Source: CBEULR01 sp965544035 (GTDB taxonomy: Bacteria; Bacillota; Desulfotomaculia; Desulfotomaculales; Desulforudaceae). From it: a DNA stretch of 64,000 nt. The notes under the pieces were generated by a model. That model saw nothing but the letters and a program-made list of their open reading frames with translations. It was not told the origin of the DNA and did not search any database. Both the position numbers and the translations under genes were made by a program. Positions 60,911-64,000 of this stretch are shown here, in pieces (the stretch's first letter is position 1; each line of letters opens with the position of its first letter). The stretch spans positions 124,001 through 188,000 of the forward strand of contig CBEULR010000003.1 in NCBI GenBank assembly GCA_965544035.1. Direction: 5' to 3'.

Positions 60911-61906
60911 CTACTCCGACTTCAGCCACGGCATCATCTTGCGCAGTTCGGCCCCGACCTCTTCGATCAGGTGCTCGCGTTCACGGCGCCGCGTGGCATT
61001 GAAGAACGGGCGGTTGGCCTGGTTCTCCAGAATCCACTCCTTGGCGAAACTGCCGTCCTGGATCTCGGCCAGCACCTGCCGCATCTCCTCACGCACATCA
61101 TCGTTGATAATCCGGGGGCCGGACCAGTAGTCGCCGAATTCGGCGGTATTGCTGACGTTGTTGCGCATCTTGGTCAGGCCGCCCTCATTGATCAGGTCGA
61201 CGATCAGTTTGAGCTCGTGCAGGCATTCGAAGTAGGCCATCTCGGGCGAATAGCCGGCCTCGACCAAAGTCTCGAACCCGGCCTTGATCAGCTCACTCAC
61301 GCCGCCGCAGAGCACACACTGTTCGCCAAACAGGTCGGTCTCGGTCTCCTCCTGGAAGGTGGTCTCGAAAACGCCGGCGCGGGTGCAGCCGATAGCCTTC
61401 GCATAGGCCAAGGCCAAATCCTTGGCCTTGCCGGTGGCATCCTGATAGACCGCAATCAGGCCGGGCACGCCGTTTCCTTCAACGTACAGCCGGCGCACCA
61501 TCCGTCCCGGGCTCTTGGGCGCAACCATGAACACATCGACATCCTTCGGGGGCACGATCTGACCGTAGTGGATGTTAAAGCCGTGCGAAAACATCAGCGC
61601 TTTACCGCTGGTCAGGTTGGGCTCAATCTCGGCCTTGTAGACCCGGGCCTGAACCTCGTCCGGAATCAGGATCTGCACAATATCGGCCGCCGCGGCCGCC
61701 TCACTTACGGGGAGTACGGTCAAACCCGCGGCCTCCGCCGCCTCGCCGTTCGCACTGCCCGGACGCAAGCCGACCACCACATCGACGCCGCTGTCCTTCA
61801 GGTTCTGCGCCTGGGCGTGTCCCTGACTGCCGTAACCGATTACGGCCACCTTTTTCCCCTGGAGCAGTTCCAGATTAGCATCTGCATCATAGTATACTTT
61901 CGCCAT
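60911..61906 (-). CDS. ilvC: Ketol-acid reductoisomerase
   Basis: 331 residues, class I short form. Rossmann motif VAVIGYGSQGHAQAQNL, VVGLRPGS with Arg/Ser for NADPH, MFSHGFNIHYG, and the knotted C-terminal domain with DLFGEQCVLCGGVSELI and ISNTAEFGD-type segment (NVSNTAEFGDYWSGP). Converts acetolactate and acetohydroxybutyrate to dihydroxy acids in valine, leucine and isoleucine synthesis. Starts two bases after the ilvN stop. Confidence 0.96.
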   Translation of the reverse strand: MAKVYYDADANLELLQGKKVAVIGYGSQGHAQAQNLKDSGVDVVVGLRPGSANGEAAEAAGLTVLPVSEAAAAADIVQILIPDEVQARVYKAEIEPNLTSGKALMFSHGFNIHYGQIVPPKDVDVFMVAPKSPGRMVRRLYVEGNGVPGLIAVYQDATGKAKDLALAYAKAIGCTRAGVFETTFQEETETDLFGEQCVLCGGVSELIKAGFETLVEAGYSPEMAYFECLHELKLIVDLINEGGLTKMRNNVSNTAEFGDYWSGPRIINDDVREEMRQVLAEIQDGSFAKEWILENQANRPFFNATRRREREHLIEEVGAELRKMMPWLKSE

Positions 61907-61908
61907 TT

Positions 61909-62412
61909 CTAGTCCTCCTCATATTCGGCCGCCGTCACGCTGCCGCGCAACAGGGCGATTTTACCGGTACGCACCATCTCCCGGACACCGAACGGCTTCA
62001 GGGCGTCCTCGATCGCGTTGATCTTGCCTTGATCCCCTGTGGCCTCCACGATCAGGCTGTCCTGACTGACGTCCACTATCCGGGCACGGAAGATGTCGAC
62101 GATCTGCATGATTTCCCCCCGAGCGGCGGTATCGGCGCTAACCTTGATCAGGATCAGTTCCCGATCGACGCTGGGCTTGCTGCTGATGTCCAGCACCTTG
62201 ATCACGTCCACCAGTTTGCGCAGCTGCCGCACGACCTGCTGGAGTATGGCCTCATCGCCTTGAACCACGATCGTCATCCGGGAAACCCGGGGATTGTCGG
62301 TAGTGCTCACCGCCAGACTGTCAATGTTGTAACCCCGGCGGCTGAACAGCCCGGCGACACGTGCCAGAACACCGGGATTATTCTCTACTAACACGGATAG
62401 GGTACTGCGCAC
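61909..62412 (-). CDS. ilvN: Acetolactate synthase small (regulatory) subunit
   Basis: 167 residues: N-terminal ACT domain (LSVLVENNPGVLARVAGLFS, RRGYNIDSLAVSTTDNP) that binds valine, and the typical C-terminal ALS_ss_C domain (ARIVDVSQDSLIVEATGDQG). GTG start after AGGAGG. Restores full activity and feedback control to IlvB, encoded just upstream. Also called ilvH in some genomes. Confidence 0.95.
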   Translation of the reverse strand: MRSTLSVLVENNPGVLARVAGLFSRRGYNIDSLAVSTTDNPRVSRMTIVVQGDEAILQQVVRQLRKLVDVIKVLDISSKPSVDRELILIKVSADTAARGEIMQIVDIFRARIVDVSQDSLIVEATGDQGKINAIEDALKPFGVREMVRTGKIALLRGSVTAAEYEED

Positions 62413-62469
62413 GGGATGACCTCCTAAGTCCGATGCTTAGCGTTTCCGAAAGGCACCGGAGAAATAATG

Positions 62470-64000
62470 TTAACCAAGCATCTTGTTGATCGCCTCTCCC
62501 GGAGGCACCATCGGCGTAACGTTCTCCTCAGGTTCGATGATGAAGTCCATAAAGACGGGCTTGCTGGAGGCGATCGCCTGTTCCAGTGCCGGCCGAATTC
62601 CGGCGTTCTCGGTGATCTTGATGCCCTCGGCCCCGTAAGCCTCGGCCACCTTCACAAATTCGGGGTTTTCGAGCTTGGTGTACGAGTAGCGCCGGTTGTA
62701 GAACAGCTCCTGCCACTGGCGCACCATGCCGAGATACCCGTTGTTCAAAATGGCCACGTTCACCGGCAGTTCATAGTTCACTGCGGTGGCCAGTTCCTGA
62801 ATGTTCATCTGGATGCTGCCGTCACCGGCGATGTCGAACACCAGTTCGTCCGGGCAGGCTACCTGCGCACCGATGGCCGCCGGAAAACCGAAGCCCATCG
62901 TGCCCAGCCCGCCCGAAGTGATGAACGAGCGCGGCCTGGTAAAGGTGTAGTACTGGGCGGCCCACATCTGGTTCTGGCCGACCTCGGTCGCGATCAGGGC
63001 GTTCCCCTCCGTCAGGTCGGACAGTTCGCGGATGATGGCCTGCGGGCGCATACCCTCTTTGCTGTACTGCAGCGGGTACTCCCGCTTCCAGGCCTGCACC
63101 TTCTTACCCCATTCGGGGTCCGGGCGCACCTCCAGTACCTCCAGGAGCTGATTCAGCACGGCTTTGACATCGCCGTTGACCGGGTAATCCACCCGGACGT
63201 TCTTGCCCATTTCGGCCGGGTCGATATCAATATGAATGACCTTCGCCTCCGGCGCAAAGCTTTCCACCTTACCGGTCACCCGGTCGTCGAAGCGTGCCCC
63301 GACGGCGATCAGAAGATCGCACTCATAGACTGTATAGTTGGCGTACCGGGCACCATGCATCCCAAGCATGCCCAGGGACAGCGGATGATTCCCCGGGAAA
63401 CCGCCCAGCCCCATCAGCGTGGTGGCCACCGGGGCCATAATCATCTCGGCCAGTCGCTGCAGTTCGGCGCTCGCGCCCGAGTTCACGACGCCGCCCCCGG
63501 CATAGATCACCGGCCGGCGGGAGGCGGCAATAGCCTTGGCCGCCGCCAGCACCTGTTTCGGATCGGCCTTGTACGGCGGACGATATCCTCTCTTATAAAC
63601 CGGACCCGGATCGGTGTACTCGGTGGTCCCGGCCGAAACATCTTTCGGGATGTCGACCAGTACCGGACCGGGCCGTCCGGTGGTGGCGATGTGGAAGGCT
63701 TCCTTGATGATGCGGGCCAGGTCGTCAATATCCCGCACCAGAAAATTGTGCTTGGTCACCGGCATAGTGATACCGGTGATGTCCGCTTCCTGAAAGGAAT
63801 CCTTGCCCAGCAGGGACGTGGCCACCTGCCCGGTGAACGCGACCATCGGCACCGAATCCATCATGGCGTTGGTGATGCCGGTGACCAGATTGGTGGCGCC
63901 GGGCCCCGAGGTCGCCAGACAGACACCCGGTTTTCCGGTGACGCGCGCGTAGCCGTCGGCGGCGTGCGCCGCAGCCTGCTCGTGCCTGGTCAGAATGTGG
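62470..64000 (-). CDS. ilvB: Acetolactate synthase large subunit (5' end beyond window)
   Basis: The open frame runs without a start to base 64000; about 510 residues are present, so some 45 N-terminal residues are missing. ThDP-dependent enzyme: the activating Glu in HILTRHEQAAAHAADGYARV, ATSGPGATNLVTGITNAMM, the GGLGTMGFGFPAAIGAQV loop, and GDGSIQMNIQELATAVNYEL for Mg/ThDP binding. Condenses two pyruvates, or pyruvate with 2-oxobutyrate. First visible gene of the ilv-leu-cimA operon; any leader control (for example a T-box) would lie outside the window. Confidence 0.97.
   Translation of the reverse strand, partial: HILTRHEQAAAHAADGYARVTGKPGVCLATSGPGATNLVTGITNAMMDSVPMVAFTGQVATSLLGKDSFQEADITGITMPVTKHNFLVRDIDDLARIIKEAFHIATTGRPGPVLVDIPKDVSAGTTEYTDPGPVYKRGYRPPYKADPKQVLAAAKAIAASRRPVIYAGGGVVNSGASAELQRLAEMIMAPVATTLMGLGGFPGNHPLSLGMLGMHGARYANYTVYECDLLIAVGARFDDRVTGKVESFAPEAKVIHIDIDPAEMGKNVRVDYPVNGDVKAVLNQLLEVLEVRPDPEWGKKVQAWKREYPLQYSKEGMRPQAIIRELSDLTEGNALIATEVGQNQMWAAQYYTFTRPRSFITSGGLGTMGFGFPAAIGAQVACPDELVFDIAGDGSIQMNIQELATAVNYELPVNVAILNNGYLGMVRQWQELFYNRRYSYTKLENPEFVKVAEAYGAEGIKITENAGIRPALEQAIASSKPVFMDFIIEPEENVTPMVPPGEAINKMLG

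Noticed and set aside
1..64000. CRISPR arrays, tRNA or rRNA genes, prophage or intact IS elements
   Set aside because: No regularly spaced repeats, no cloverleaf or rRNA-like segments recognised, and no intact transposase or phage genes found by eye.

Overview
The window looks like a chromosomal segment of a GC-rich, Gram-positive, probably anaerobic and spore-forming Firmicute, best guess Peptococcaceae/Desulfotomaculum-Pelotomaculum type. Pointers are strong purine-rich ribosome binding sites, many GTG/TTG starts, LysM and YkuD cell-wall proteins, several copper-amine-oxidase-N (CAO-N) secreted proteins, glmS ribozymes, an archaeal-style split glutamate synthase, GGDEF-HD-GYP sensors and a selenoprotein gene. 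This placement is inferred from gene content; no marker gene was compared. No tRNA, rRNA, CRISPR array, intact insertion sequence or prophage was seen.

Layout: 1-9.8 kb holds a partial response regulator, a secreted propeller protein, a nitroreductase, a cyclase/GntR/TauE group with an operator over the regulator start, typA, an L,D-transpeptidase and small proteins. 9.8-18.4 kb holds a cell-wall glucosaminidase, Hsp20 and a signalling block (MEDS-PAS kinase, PAS-GGDEF-HD-GYP, chemoreceptor, CheW). 18.4-34 kb holds an AT-rich gap, DUF523, a lipoprotein, LysM proteins, copZ-copA, a polysaccharide deacetylase, a broken flavodoxin, gdhA, a second GGDEF-HD-GYP protein, membrane and secreted proteins, an XRE pair and small or decayed ORFs. 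34-43 kb holds an ABC-F gene behind an attenuator leader, secreted proteins, rarD, a DsbA/FrnE-like selenoprotein, a stress protein, YjbQ, an Imm5-like protein and an AraC regulator.

43-50.4 kb is a nitrogen-assimilation operon read on the minus strand: a glutamine synthetase homologue lacking catalytic residues, an ANTAR response regulator lacking its phospho-acceptor Asp, a normal glnA, and three glutamate synthase subunits (amidotransferase, FMN/Fe-S, GXGXG). Each of the first three genes is preceded by a terminator-like hairpin with small hexaloop hairpins beside it, as expected for ANTAR-controlled antitermination. I regard this as the most interesting system in the window.

50.5-55.8 kb is amino-sugar synthesis: glmM, an isomerase-only GlmS paralogue and full-length glmS, with a separate glmS ribozyme in front of each of the last two. 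55.8-64 kb is a branched-chain amino-acid operon on the minus strand, ilvB(partial)-ilvN-ilvC-leuA-leuC-leuD-cimA, which would make leucine and valine and, through citramalate, isoleucine.
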